NCBI GenBank assembly: GCA_942491105.1
Contig: CALNZX010000006.1
Span: 186,001-250,000, forward strand
DNA: 64,000 nucleotides
Direction: 5' to 3'
From: JBBEAM01 sp942491105
GTDB taxonomy: Bacteria; Pseudomonadota; Alphaproteobacteria; Kiloniellales; DSM-21159
The notes under the pieces were generated by a model. It was not told the origin of the DNA. It made no database searches and was given only the letters and a program-made list of their open reading frames with translations. Positions 9,164 to 18,188 of the stretch are shown in pieces; the stretch's first letter is position 1, and each line of letters starts with the position of its first letter. The translations under genes and the position numbers were made by a program.

Positions 9164-9202
9164 CGCGACAGCCGCCCGGGGCCGCGCGAACCGAGAAGAC
9201 CG

Positions 9203-9751
9203 CTAGGCGTTCTTCCCCGGTTCCCAAAGCACCTCGCTTTCGGAACCATTGGCTTCCCGCGCCCAGACAAAGAGCAGATCGCTCAGCCTGTTGAGATAAC
9301 TCAGCACGGCCGGGGTGACGCGTTCCTCCCCGCTCGCCGCCAGGGCGCAGACCCGCCGCTCCGCGCGCCGTGCGACCGTGCGCGCGAGATGCAGGGCACA
9401 GCCGGCCTCGCTGCCGCCCGGCAGGACGAAGGATGTCAAGGGCGGAAGCGCGGCATTGCTCTCGTCGATCCAGCCTTCGAGGCGTTTTGCGTAGCCCTCG
9501 GGAAAAGCCATGCGCGGGTCGCCGGGCACGCAAAGATCGCCGCCCATATCGAAAAGGTCGTTCATGATCTGCGCCAGGCGTTCCGCGCGCCGCGGATAAA
9601 GCCGCGCACAGTTGCCGATATGCGCGTTGAGCTCATCGACCTCGCCATAGCTTTCGACTCGCGGGGACTGCTTTTCGATCCGCTGGCCGGTGCCGAGCGA
9701 GGTCAGCCCCTTGTCGCCGCCGCGCGTGTAGATGCGATCGAGTTTAACCAT
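9203..9751 (-). CDS. PduO-type cob(I)alamin adenosyltransferase
   Basis: This 182-residue enzyme makes adenosylcobalamin from cob(I)alamin and ATP. YTRGGDKGLTSLG near the N-terminus, RVESYGEVDELNAHIG and YLNRLSDLLFVWAR near the C-terminus are the family's ATP- and corrinoid-binding blocks. ATG 9751 is chosen because the conserved block starts a few residues later. AdoCbl serves mutases such as methylmalonyl-CoA mutase, which would suit the methylsuccinyl-CoA-dehydrogenase-like gene 1 kb away; that link is inference. Confidence 0.9.
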   Translation of the reverse strand: MVKLDRIYTRGGDKGLTSLGTGQRIEKQSPRVESYGEVDELNAHIGNCARLYPRRAERLAQIMNDLFDMGGDLCVPGDPRMAFPEGYAKRLEGWIDESNAALPPLTSFVLPGGSEAGCALHLARTVARRAERRVCALAASGEERVTPAVLSYLNRLSDLLFVWAREANGSESEVLWEPGKNA

Positions 9752-9848
9752 GGCTGGCTGGAGCCTCCTCACTATCCGCTACCGGGCTAAGGTCCGGGGC
9801 CGGCCTGCCCTTGTCAAGGCGGCGGGGCGGACAGGGACCTGCGCGCCG

Positions 9849-10616
9849 TTAGAACAGCGCGCGATGGACCAGATTGAGCGAGGCCGCCGCCATCAAGACC
9901 AGAACCGCGAGGCGGAAGCGGCGTTCGCTCATATGCGTGCCCAGGAAATTTCCGAGCAGCATGCCGATGCCCACCGGCAGCGTCGCGAAGACGGAGAGCA
10001 GCGCCTCCTGCGCGCCAAGGACCTTGTAACCGGCCAGCAGCGCCATCAGGGCGGCGGAGCCGCAGACATAGATCACCGCGATACAGCTGACAAAGGTCGC
10101 CCGGTCCAGCCGCAAGCCCAGGAGGTAGTGGATGATCGGCAGGCCATAGAGCGAGGTCAGGCCGCCGGTGATCCCACCGACGACCCCGACGCCAGCGCTC
10201 CACCAGGCTTCGCGCCGGGTCTTCAGGTGAAACTCCGGCTGAAACAGCATCGCCGCGACCGAGATCAGCAGGATACCGCCGAGAAAGCCGCTGAGCAGAC
10301 GCGGATCGGCGACCGCAAGCAGCTTGACCGTGAATGTCATGGTCACCAGCAGGGACAGCAGCATCGGCCAAAATCTGCGGAAGGTGTAGACGAAGCGCCC
10401 GCCGGAGAAGGCCTGCACGATATTGGAGGCTAGGATCGGCACGGTCATCAGCGCCACGGATTCCGGAACCGAAAAGGCGAAGCTCATGATCGGCAAGGCC
10501 ACCAGGGGCAGCCCGACGCCGGTCGCGCCCTTCACGAAACCGCCGCAGAGAAACGCCACCACCGCGATGGCGATCGCACCGCCCGAGGCTGTGATCGGGC
10601 CTAGATCGAAGATCAT
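9849..10616 (-). CDS. TauE/SafE-family membrane exporter
   Basis: This 255-residue protein has about eight hydrophobic helices and family features: GGFVKGATGVGLPLVALPIM at the N-terminus and the internally repeated GGITGGLTSLYGLPIIHYLL. Members export sulfite or organosulfur anions or take up small anions. No sulfur-metabolism gene is adjacent, so no substrate is assigned. Confidence 0.85.
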   Translation of the reverse strand: MIFDLGPITASGGAIAIAVVAFLCGGFVKGATGVGLPLVALPIMSFAFSVPESVALMTVPILASNIVQAFSGGRFVYTFRRFWPMLLSLLVTMTFTVKLLAVADPRLLSGFLGGILLISVAAMLFQPEFHLKTRREAWWSAGVGVVGGITGGLTSLYGLPIIHYLLGLRLDRATFVSCIAVIYVCGSAALMALLAGYKVLGAQEALLSVFATLPVGIGMLLGNFLGTHMSERRFRLAVLVLMAAASLNLVHRALF

Positions 10617-10685
10617 GATTCCTAGCTGTCCTTAGCGTTCGCGGCCGTCACCATGGAGCCACAGCTTCCCGCGCGGCCCGCCGGC

Positions 10686-12329
10686 TCAATTCCGTCTCGA
10701 TAGCAACCCCCGCGCCACGACCTGGGCCTGAATTTCCGCCGCGCCTTCGAAGATGTTCAGGATCCGCGCATCGCAGAGCACGCGGCTAATTTCGTACTCC
10801 AGCGCGTAGCCATTGCCGCCGTGGATCTGCAGCGCGGAATCCGCATTCGTCCAGGCGACGCGGGCGGCCAGGAGCTTGGCCATGCCCGCCTCGACGTCGC
10901 AGCGGCGGTTCCGGTCCTTCTGCCGCGCCGCGAAGTAGGTCAGCTCGCGCGCCATGGTGGTTTCAACCGCCATCATCGCAAGCTTATCCGCAACCCGTGG
11001 GAATTGGACGATTGCCTGGCCGAACTGACGTCGTTCGCAAGCGTAGCTTAAACCAAGATGGAACGCATTCCAGGCAACGCCGACGGCGCGCGCCGCGGTC
11101 TGAATGCGGGCGCCCTCGAAGGTATGCATCAGCTGCTTGAAGCCCTCCCCTTCGACGCCGCCGAGGAGTCCGGCAGCAGGCACCTGAAAGCCATCGAAAG
11201 CCAGTTCGTATTCCCGCATGCCCCGGTAACCAAGAACCTGGATCTCGCCGCCGCCCATGCCTTTCGCGGGGAAAGGTTCTCCTTTCCGGCCACGTGGCTT
11301 GGGCGCGAGCAGAATGCTCAGCCCCCTATGCCCGGGCTCCTCCTGGCGCGTGCGCACTAATAGGGTCATCAGATCGCTGCGCGAGGCGTGGGTGATCCAA
11401 GTCTTATTGCCATAAACCTCCCAGTCGCCTGCGGCATTCCAGGAGGCGCGCGTCTGCAGGTTTGCGAGGTCGGAACCTGTGTCGGGCTCGGTAAACACTG
11501 CGGTGGGAAGCGTTTGTCCGGAAGCGATCAGTGGTAGCCAATGCCGCTTCTGCTCAGGAGTGCCCGCCGACTCAATGAGCTCGCCGGCGATCTCCGACCT
11601 CGTGCCAAGCGACCCAGCTGCGATCCAGCCCTGGCTCAATTCCTCGGTGACGACGCACATAGCGAGCTTACCCAGACCGAGACCGCCGTATTCCTCGCCG
11701 ATGCAGATGCCGAAAGTCCCAAGCTCCGCCATCTCTGCGATAAGAGAATCGGGAATCAGCGCGTCCTGCAGATGCCATGTCTGGGCATGGGGGGTAATGC
11801 GATCCTTGGTGAAACGCCGAAAGCTCTCCCTAATCATGTCGAGATCGCTCTCACCGAGGCTTTCCGAGATCGCGTCTTCATCGACCAGCCGCTGCGCCAG
11901 GGCTTTGCGGTTTTCTGCGCTGTTGCCCCGCTGCAGGAGGCGCGCGACAGCATCGTGTGAGGCGAATTCTGCGGCGCGCGTGGTCAACCCAAAATCCGAA
12001 GGTCGGATAAACTCATTGGCGCTCGCGGGAATGCCACCGGCGATCTGTGCGAGATATTCGCCAAATCCAATCGCCACGACCAACTCCTCGATTCCGCGCA
12101 GCGCACCCTGCTGCTCAAGGCGGGAAGCCCACGCGAGAGTCCGGGTCAGCGCTTCACAGAGCGTGGCCAGCCAGGCGAGGCCGTGCACGGCGCGCTGCTG
12201 CGCGTCCAGCGCGGCGCCATCGATCAGACCATCCTCCCGCACTACGCCGGCCTTGACTTGCGCAAGCGCGGCCTCGCGATAATCCTCAGCGGCACCCAGC
12301 GCGGCCTGGGCTTCTTCGATCAACGTCAT
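10686..12329 (-). CDS. mcd: Long acyl-CoA dehydrogenase, probable (2S)-methylsuccinyl-CoA dehydrogenase
   Basis: This 547-residue protein has an unusual N-terminal extension of about 150 residues (HGLAWLATLCEALTRTLAWA, GFGEYLAQIAGGIP) before the ACAD core (DMIRESFRRFTKDRITPHAQ onward). That layout and wording match what I recall of methylsuccinyl-CoA dehydrogenase of the ethylmalonyl-CoA pathway. The substrate-side block FTEPDTGSDL and the canonical base region NIFEGAAEIQ (Glu present) indicate an active enzyme. The start at 12329 is preceded by a distant AAGGAG. The other pathway genes (ccr, ecm, mch) are not in the window. A generic long ACAD is the alternative. Confidence 0.7.
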   Translation of the reverse strand: MTLIEEAQAALGAAEDYREAALAQVKAGVVREDGLIDGAALDAQQRAVHGLAWLATLCEALTRTLAWASRLEQQGALRGIEELVVAIGFGEYLAQIAGGIPASANEFIRPSDFGLTTRAAEFASHDAVARLLQRGNSAENRKALAQRLVDEDAISESLGESDLDMIRESFRRFTKDRITPHAQTWHLQDALIPDSLIAEMAELGTFGICIGEEYGGLGLGKLAMCVVTEELSQGWIAAGSLGTRSEIAGELIESAGTPEQKRHWLPLIASGQTLPTAVFTEPDTGSDLANLQTRASWNAAGDWEVYGNKTWITHASRSDLMTLLVRTRQEEPGHRGLSILLAPKPRGRKGEPFPAKGMGGGEIQVLGYRGMREYELAFDGFQVPAAGLLGGVEGEGFKQLMHTFEGARIQTAARAVGVAWNAFHLGLSYACERRQFGQAIVQFPRVADKLAMMAVETTMARELTYFAARQKDRNRRCDVEAGMAKLLAARVAWTNADSALQIHGGNGYALEYEISRVLCDARILNIFEGAAEIQAQVVARGLLSRRN

Positions 12330-12513
12330 GTTATGTGGAGGCTCCTTACTTGGCCTGACGAAGCGCAGTGGCAAACCTCATATCAGGCCCGCCTGCTGCC
12401 GTCAGCCAGAGGATGATCGAAGCCCCCATCATTAACGCTGCCGCGATACAGCATCTTCACGTCAATCACGCAGACACAAGCCCACGAGCTGCTCCGGAAT
12501 CAGTGCCGAATAC

Positions 12514-12568
12514 TTGACATTTTGCCGTTGGGTGCCTTTAGATATTTTCCTGACTGAGCGCTTGGTCG
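12514..12568 (+). promoter_or_regulatory. dctPQM promoter with TetR-type operator (site a)
   Basis: TTGACA (12514-12519) and TAGATA (12539-12544) form a possible sigma-70 promoter with 19-base spacing. TGACTGAGCGCTTGGTCG follows at 12551-12568, a diverged copy (3 mismatches) of the TGACTGAGCGCTCAGTCA palindrome found nine more times. It would lie over the transcription start of the TRAP operon. The 353-base gap 12330-12682 is AT-richer than its surroundings; I see nothing else in it. Confidence 0.65.
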
Positions 12569-12682
12569 TTTTTATATATTTCAGGCGCACTTTTAGGCCA
12601 GAGGAAAAATCTCACAAGTACATAAAATCAAAAACTTGGTCGTGGGGCAGTCCTCATGATCGCATTACCTGGGAGGATACCG

Positions 12683-13726
12683 ATGCACTTTAAGGCCACG
12701 CTTTCTATCGTCTCAACATTAGCTTTTCTATTCGCCGCAGCAGATCAACCGAAAGCGGATGACAGCGTTACGGTTAAGCTGGCGCACCCCTATCCCGCCA
12801 ACCACTATCTCTGGGAACACGGCGGCAAGGTATTCGCGGAGGCCGTCGAGACTAAAACTGCCGGCAAGGTCAGCTTTGAAATTTATCCGGCGCAACAACT
12901 CGGCAAAGCGCCGGAATTGCTGAAGCTGGTTGGGCTGCGGACCGCCGATATGGGGATCATCGCGCCGACTTACGTACCGGATAAATTGCCGCTTTCGGGG
13001 ATTTCCGAGCTGCCCATGCTCGCGAACAGCTCTTGCGAGGCAACATATCGGCAAGCGGCGATCTCCCAGGAAGGCGGTATGCTCGATACCGCCGAATACG
13101 CGCCCAATGACATCTATGTGCTGTTTGTCGCAACCCTGCCGCAATATGGCATCGTTACGACCTCGGCAGAGGTCGTTGCGCCCGAAGATGTCGATGGACT
13201 CAAGATTCGCGCCACAGGCGCGGGCATGAGCAAAAGCATTCGGGCATTGGGCGGCGTGCCAATTCAGTTGACCTCGATGGATATGTACGACTCAGCCACA
13301 CGTGGCACCATCGACGGCTCCTTGATCAGCTACAACGGCATTTTCCCCTACGATCTGCAGAATGTCTTCAAGCACTCACTGGAAGGCGTCGGCATGGGCG
13401 CGCCGACGGTGATGTACACAATCAACCGCGACCTTTGGAATAGCTTTTCAGAAGATATTCAGGGCGCCATGAAGGAAGCCGCTACCGAGGCACAGCGAGA
13501 AATGTGTAGCTACATGGATTCGCAGCTTTCCGAATTCCGCACCAAGCTCGTAGAGGAATACGATTTCAAGATCGTGGAGCTGTCCGACGATCAGAAGGTG
13601 GCATGGGAAGACGCGCTCTCCCCCGTCATCGCGTCCTGGCTCGAAGAACTGGAAAGCAACGGAAAAGACGGTAAGGCCATTCTCGAAGCTTACCGCAATG
13701 CGACTCTTCCCGATTGGGTACAGTAG
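12683..13726 (+). CDS. dctP: TRAP transporter solute-binding protein (DctP family)
   Basis: This 347-residue periplasmic protein starts at ATG 12683, five bases after GGGAGGA. A Sec signal (about residues 1-26) precedes VKLAHPYPANHYLWEHGGKVFAE and the family's anion-binding region DVDGLKIRATGAGMSKSI, where an Arg contacts the carboxylate. DctP proteins capture organic acids for Na+-driven uptake. It heads dctPQM, with a TetR-type operator at the promoter. Confidence 0.9.
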   Translation: MHFKATLSIVSTLAFLFAAADQPKADDSVTVKLAHPYPANHYLWEHGGKVFAEAVETKTAGKVSFEIYPAQQLGKAPELLKLVGLRTADMGIIAPTYVPDKLPLSGISELPMLANSSCEATYRQAAISQEGGMLDTAEYAPNDIYVLFVATLPQYGIVTTSAEVVAPEDVDGLKIRATGAGMSKSIRALGGVPIQLTSMDMYDSATRGTIDGSLISYNGIFPYDLQNVFKHSLEGVGMGAPTVMYTINRDLWNSFSEDIQGAMKEAATEAQREMCSYMDSQLSEFRTKLVEEYDFKIVELSDDQKVAWEDALSPVIASWLEELESNGKDGKAILEAYRNATLPDWVQ

Positions 13727-13745
13727 AAACGCACTTCCTACGGTG

Positions 13746-13784
13746 AGAGCAAGCACTCTGCGTGACAGTGGAGCAGCTTGCTCT
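13746..13784 (+). other. dctP-dctQ intergenic stem-loop
   Basis: A nine-pair stem, AGAGCAAGC (13746-13754) with GCTTGCTCT (13776-13784), holds an inner CTC/GAG pairing. No T-run follows. It probably protects the dctP 3' end and allows more binding protein than permease, as such structures do in other transport operons. Confidence 0.5.
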
Positions 13785-13819
13785 TGCCGCGAAGGGATTG
13801 ATCGTAAAGGTATAGTTCC

Positions 13820-14332
13820 ATGGACCGTCTGCTAAGTGTATGCGAACGTGTATTAAGCGCACTGGCCGGCATCTGCATGGTTATGATCATGCTCCTTGTC
13901 GCCATCGACGCCTGCGGCCGGTATCTCTTCAATGCTCCGCTGCAGTGGAGCAATAACTTCGTTACCTTCTATCTTCTGGTAGCCCTGTTCTTCCTGCCAC
14001 TCGCGACTACGGCCGCGCATGGCGACCACCTGCGCATCGATTTTTTCTATAGGTTGTTCGGGCGAAAGCTGAGGATCGCTTTCGATCTCATAACGACGAC
14101 ACTTTCGATCGCCGCTTTCGGGGCTATCGCCTATCTCTCCGCCAAGACGGCCTTCGAGGCATGGAGCCAAGCCGAGTATCTACCTGGCTATATACGCTGG
14201 CCGACCTGGCCATCCTCCGCCCTGGTGCCGATCGGCACGGCGGTCTTAATCGCGCGCCTTTTAGCGACAGTGATTCACTTTCGCCTCCTAGGCCGCAGCG
14301 CGCTGCACGAGCCCGGCGAAACTCAGCTGTGA
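13820..14332 (+). CDS. dctQ: TRAP transporter small permease (DctQ family)
   Basis: This 170-residue protein has four hydrophobic helices and the DctQ block CGRYLFNAPLQWSNNFVTFY. It joins the large permease to form the Na+-driven membrane unit. It starts 93 bases after dctP, and its TGA overlaps the GTG start of dctM (14329-14332), which indicates translational coupling. Confidence 0.9.
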   Translation: MDRLLSVCERVLSALAGICMVMIMLLVAIDACGRYLFNAPLQWSNNFVTFYLLVALFFLPLATTAAHGDHLRIDFFYRLFGRKLRIAFDLITTTLSIAAFGAIAYLSAKTAFEAWSQAEYLPGYIRWPTWPSSALVPIGTAVLIARLLATVIHFRLLGRSALHEPGETQL

Positions 14333-15618
14333 TCGCTCTCTCCATAACCCTGCTGCTGTTCCTCCTGCTGGCGATAGGCACTCCCATCGCCTTCGCCATG
14401 ATCATTTCCTCTGCCCTCGGCTTGCTCTGGGTAGGCGGTTTACCCACCGTGCTAGGGATTCTGACGACCACGCCGCATGCCACGGCGCTTTCCTACGAGT
14501 TGCTGACCATCCCCATGTTCCTGCTGATGGCGGAGCTGCTACTGCGCTCGGGTATTGCCAGCGATCTCTTCGAGGCGATCGCCGCCTGGGTTGGTAGAAT
14601 TCCGGGCGGCCTGGGCATCGCGACGGCGCTGGCCGGCGCAGGCTTCGGGGCGATCTGCGGCTCCTCGACAGCTTCGGCGGTGACCCTATCCTCGACCTCG
14701 CTGCCAGCTATGCTGAAGGCCGGCTACGACGGTAAGATCGCCTCGGGCGTGATCGCTATCTCGGGCACGCTCTCGATGCTCATTCCACCGAGCATTGCCC
14801 TGATTATCTATGCCTTTCTGGCTGACCAGAGTGTGGCAAAACTGCTGATTGCTGGCATCGTGCCCGGCATCATCGTCACGATCACGATCGCCCTCACGAC
14901 TGTCTTCCTGGCGCTCCGCAACCCGAAGCTGGCGCCCCGCTCCGCCCCGATCTCGCTGGGCCACAAACTTCGCCTTCTGAAGGTGATCTGGCCAATGATG
15001 GCCCTGATCATGTCGGTGACGGGGGTGATCTACACAGGGATCGCGACACCAACTGAGGCCTCGGCCCTCGGCGCCCTGACAGCGGCAGGCTTCTTCTTCC
15101 TCCTCGGCCGGGGGACCAGCCTACACTCCTTATTCGAGGCCATCGCCAAGGCATTGCGCACGACCTGCATGATTATCCTGATTCTAATCGGCGCGCATAT
15201 GTTTTCCACCTTCTTCGCCCTGACGCAGACGACACAAAGCCTGGTCACGGCCATCTCCGGGCTCGAGCTCTCTCCCTGGATTATCCTTATGGTGATCGTC
15301 GCCATCTATATTCTTCTTGGGACCTTCATGGACCAGATCGGCGTTCTGGTCCTTACCGTTCCTGTCGCTCTGCCGTTGATCACCTCTCTCGGATTCGACC
15401 CCATCTGGTTCGGAGTTATCATTGTGGTAGCGGCAGAATTGGGACTGGTGACTCCGCCTGTCGGGCTTAACTGCTTCGTTGTCGCGAAGTACGCGAACCG
15501 CCCGCTTGAGGAAGTGTTCCTGGGGGTCATGCCACATGTCGTCTTCCACCTCTTTGCTTTGACCCTGTTGATCGCCTTTCCTGCGCTCACCCTTTGGCTG
15601 CCAAACAAGATGTTTTGA
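14329..15618 (+). CDS. dctM: TRAP transporter large permease (DctM family)
   Basis: This 429-residue protein has about 12-13 hydrophobic segments. Family blocks: PMFLLMAELLLRSGI, GSSTASAVTLSS, GVIAISGTLSMLIPPSI and LLGTFMDQIGVLVLTVP. The GTG start at 14329 overlaps the dctQ stop; the frame is open upstream to 14161, but that part is inside dctQ and not protein-like. It completes the dctPQM operon under operator site a. Confidence 0.92.
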   Translation: MIALSITLLLFLLLAIGTPIAFAMIISSALGLLWVGGLPTVLGILTTTPHATALSYELLTIPMFLLMAELLLRSGIASDLFEAIAAWVGRIPGGLGIATALAGAGFGAICGSSTASAVTLSSTSLPAMLKAGYDGKIASGVIAISGTLSMLIPPSIALIIYAFLADQSVAKLLIAGIVPGIIVTITIALTTVFLALRNPKLAPRSAPISLGHKLRLLKVIWPMMALIMSVTGVIYTGIATPTEASALGALTAAGFFFLLGRGTSLHSLFEAIAKALRTTCMIILILIGAHMFSTFFALTQTTQSLVTAISGLELSPWIILMVIVAIYILLGTFMDQIGVLVLTVPVALPLITSLGFDPIWFGVIIVVAAELGLVTPPVGLNCFVVAKYANRPLEEVFLGVMPHVVFHLFALTLLIAFPALTLWLPNKMF

Positions 15619-15649
15619 AGCCGCTTTAGAGCATCACGATTTTTCTGTA

Positions 15650-15857
15650 TATCTTGATCTAGTCAAAGAGAGGCGCAATCAGGTCAATCTGGCCGAAAGC
15701 CTGGAGATCCTGCCCATGCCTCTGGTTCGCTTGATCGACAAGCTGGAAAGATACCGGCCTCGTGATCCGCCGGCCCTATCCCGGCGGCCTCCGCCCGGTC
15801 CTTCTTTACCTCACTGAAGCCGCCGAGCACAATGCGCAACCAAGGCGCACTGGCTAG
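15650..15857 (+). pseudogene. Remnant of a MarR-family regulator gene
   Basis: The stretch encodes RRNQVNLAESLEILPMPLVR then LIDKLER, the recognition-helix region of a MarR protein. A one-base shift at about 15752 moves the frame to TGLVIRRPYPGGLRPV then LLYLTEAAEHN, the MarR wing, ending at TAG 15855-15857. The N-terminal half is missing. Both halves are in the right order, so this is a decayed C-terminal fragment. It lies between dctM and the convergent HMG-CoA-lyase-like gene. Confidence 0.7.
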
Positions 15858-15862
15858 CGGCC

Positions 15863-16804
15863 TTAAGCGCGAAACCGGCTTAGGCTGCCGGCTTTCATCG
15901 TCTTGCCTGGCAAGCTGTGCCCGACGACGCCTTCGATGTATCTGGCGCAGTCGATCAGGGCATCCAGGTTGACGCCGGTCGCCACGCCCGATTCCTCGCA
16001 GAGGAAGACCAGATCCTCGGTGCAGATGTTGCCCGCGGCCCCCTCTCCGGAAAAGGGGCAGCCCCCCAGGCCCGCGCAGGACGCATCGAAACGCCGCACG
16101 CCCAGCCTGAGCCCGGCCATGGCATTCGCGAGGCCCGCGCCCCGCGTGTCGTGGAGATGAAGCGCAATCGGATGCTCCGGCCAGCGGTCGCGCAGGGCGC
16201 CGACCGCGCGTTCGATCTGCAGCGGCGTCGCCCAGCCAACCGTATCGCAGAGATAGAGCGCTTCCGGGGCCTGCCCATGGTCTGCGAAGATCTCCAGCAA
16301 GCCGGCCATCGCCTGCACCACCTTTTGAACGGAGATATCGCCCTCGAAAGTGCAGCCGAAGGCCGTAAAGACGTAGGCGGAGCCAAAGGGCACCCCGGCT
16401 TGGCGGTAAAGCTCGGCCATGCCGCGCTGCTGCGCGAGCAGCTCCTGCGGGCTGCGGTTGTTGTTGTTCCGTCCAAAAGCGGCCGAAGCGCTGGCGACGA
16501 GATTGCCCACCAGGTCGAGCGGCGTCTGCCGCGCCCGCTCGAAGCCCTGGTCGTTGAGCCATAGCCCCGTGTAGCGCACCCCCGCCCGGCGCGAGATGCC
16601 GTCCGCGATCGCTTCCGCGTCGGCCATCTGCGGCACGCGTTTCGGGCTGACGAAGGAGCAGCAGTTGATCTCCCTCAAACCGGCCTCCGCGAGCCCGTCG
16701 ATCAGCTTGATCTTGGCGGCCAGGGGAATCCCGCCGGGCTCCGACTGCGCGCCTTCGCGCGGGCCCTCTTCGACGAGTTCGATCTTTTCCGGAAGGTCGG
16801 ACAT
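15863..16804 (-). CDS. Hydroxymethylglutaryl-CoA lyase family protein
   Basis: This 313-residue protein has the DRE-TIM features of HMG-CoA lyase: EEGPREGAQSEPG at the N-terminus, HLHDTRGAGLANAMAG, and the active-site cysteine loop GLGGCPFSGEGAAGNICTED. The family reaction splits 3-hydroxy-3-methylglutaryl-CoA into acetyl-CoA and acetoacetate; related members cut other 3-hydroxy-3-methylacyl-CoAs. It starts 33 bases after dctM of the minus-strand TRAP operon, so uptake and cleavage may be coexpressed. No methylcrotonyl-CoA carboxylase is nearby, so leucine degradation is not implied. Confidence 0.82.
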   Translation of the reverse strand: MSDLPEKIELVEEGPREGAQSEPGGIPLAAKIKLIDGLAEAGLREINCCSFVSPKRVPQMADAEAIADGISRRAGVRYTGLWLNDQGFERARQTPLDLVGNLVASASAAFGRNNNNRSPQELLAQQRGMAELYRQAGVPFGSAYVFTAFGCTFEGDISVQKVVQAMAGLLEIFADHGQAPEALYLCDTVGWATPLQIERAVGALRDRWPEHPIALHLHDTRGAGLANAMAGLRLGVRRFDASCAGLGGCPFSGEGAAGNICTEDLVFLCEESGVATGVNLDALIDCARYIEGVVGHSLPGKTMKAGSLSRFRA

Positions 16805-16836
16805 ATGAACCTATCTATGGCTGGAGTCTGCGCCGC

Positions 16837-18186
16837 TTAGCGCCCCGTGAGCAGGACATCGGGCAGCCAGAGAATGATTTCCGGCACGAGAATCAGGATC
16901 GCCAGCGTGACGATGTCCATCACCAGGAACCAGGTAATCCCCTTGAAGATCACATCCAGCGGGACGCTCTTACCGACGACGCCCTTGAGGATGTAGACGT
17001 TCAAGCCGACAGGCGGTGTGATCAATCCGATCTCGAGGAATTTCACCATGATCACACCGAACCAGACGAGGTCGTAGCCGAGGTGCTCGATCACCGGCGT
17101 CACCAGCGGCAGGGTCAGCAGCATGATGCCGAGCGGATCCATGAAGGTGCCGAGGAAGATAAAGACCAGGGAAATCGCGAGCAGAACGACCAGCGGGTGA
17201 AAGTCCAGGGTGGTCGCCCAGGCGGTCAGCTCCCCGGCCAAGCCGGTTAGGGAGATAAAGCCCACGAAGATCTTGGCGCCCAGGATGATCGCGAAGATGT
17301 TGGCGGTTTGCCGCGCGGTCTCGGCGACCGCTTCCCGGCTGGTGCTGCGGTCGAGGCGTTTGGCGATAAACCCTAGGATCCAAGCCCCCAGGGCGCCGAT
17401 CGCCGCCGCTTCGGTCGGCGTGACGATGCCCGCCATGATGCCGCCCATGACCAGCGTAAACAGCAGGATGATCGACCAGGTCCCCTTGAGGGAGATGAAG
17501 CGGTCGACCCAACGCGACGATTGACCGGCGGGGCCGAGCTCCGGATTGATCGTGCAGCGCACCCAGATCATAAGCATGTAGATCAACGCCGATAGCGCGC
17601 CGGGTATCATCGCCGCAACCAGCAGGCGGCCGATCGATTGCTCCGTGAACACGCCATAGAGAATCAGCAGCACGCTCGGCGGAATCAAAGCGCCCAGCGT
17701 GCCACTCGCGGCGACAACTCCGGTTGCCAAGCCGGGGTGATAATGCCGCCGCAGCATCTCCGGCACGGCCAGCTTGCCCATCGCCGCGGAGGTCGCGAGG
17801 CTCGATCCGCTGACCGCCGCGAAGGCGGCGCAGCCGACCACCGACGCGATCGCCAGACCGCCCTTCATGCGGCCGAACCAGATTCGCACGGTATTGTAGA
17901 GGTCGCCGGTGAAGCCCGCGTGATAGGCGACGTAGCCCATCATCAAGAACATCGGCAGGGTAACCAGCGAGAAGTTCGCGATGAAGGCAAAGGGTTCGAA
18001 GGAAATGTAGGCGAAGGCCGCGCGGAAACCGCGCGCGAAATCGAAGGCGCGGCCCTCGGGCCAGCCGATCCGAATGACGAGGCCGAAAAAGCCGACCGTT
18101 GCCATGCTGAACGCGATGGGCACCCTCAACATGAGGAGCGCAAGCATGACTCCGACACCTAGTGCCCCAAGCAGAATAGGATCCAC
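16837..18186 (-). CDS. dctM: TRAP transporter large permease (DctM family)
   Basis: This 449-residue polytopic protein carries VTLPMFLMMGYVAYHAGF, ASGTLGALIPPSVLLILYGV and FLGTFMDPLGIMLLTLPLV, all DctM blocks. It lies two bases after the dctQ stop and upstream of the HMG-CoA-lyase-like gene. It is clearly distinct from the dctM at 14.3-15.6 kb, so the window has two separate TRAP membrane units. Confidence 0.92.
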   Translation of the reverse strand: MDPILLGALGVGVMLALLMLRVPIAFSMATVGFFGLVIRIGWPEGRAFDFARGFRAAFAYISFEPFAFIANFSLVTLPMFLMMGYVAYHAGFTGDLYNTVRIWFGRMKGGLAIASVVGCAAFAAVSGSSLATSAAMGKLAVPEMLRRHYHPGLATGVVAASGTLGALIPPSVLLILYGVFTEQSIGRLLVAAMIPGALSALIYMLMIWVRCTINPELGPAGQSSRWVDRFISLKGTWSIILLFTLVMGGIMAGIVTPTEAAAIGALGAWILGFIAKRLDRSTSREAVAETARQTANIFAIILGAKIFVGFISLTGLAGELTAWATTLDFHPLVVLLAISLVFIFLGTFMDPLGIMLLTLPLVTPVIEHLGYDLVWFGVIMVKFLEIGLITPPVGLNVYILKGVVGKSVPLDVIFKGITWFLVMDIVTLAILILVPEIILWLPDVLLTGR

Positions 18187-18188
18187 TG

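Noticed and set aside
14161..14328. Possible N-terminal extension of the plus-strand dctM
   Set aside because: It lies within dctQ in another frame and is Arg/Pro-rich, whereas DctM proteins begin with a membrane helix directly after the GTG at 14329.
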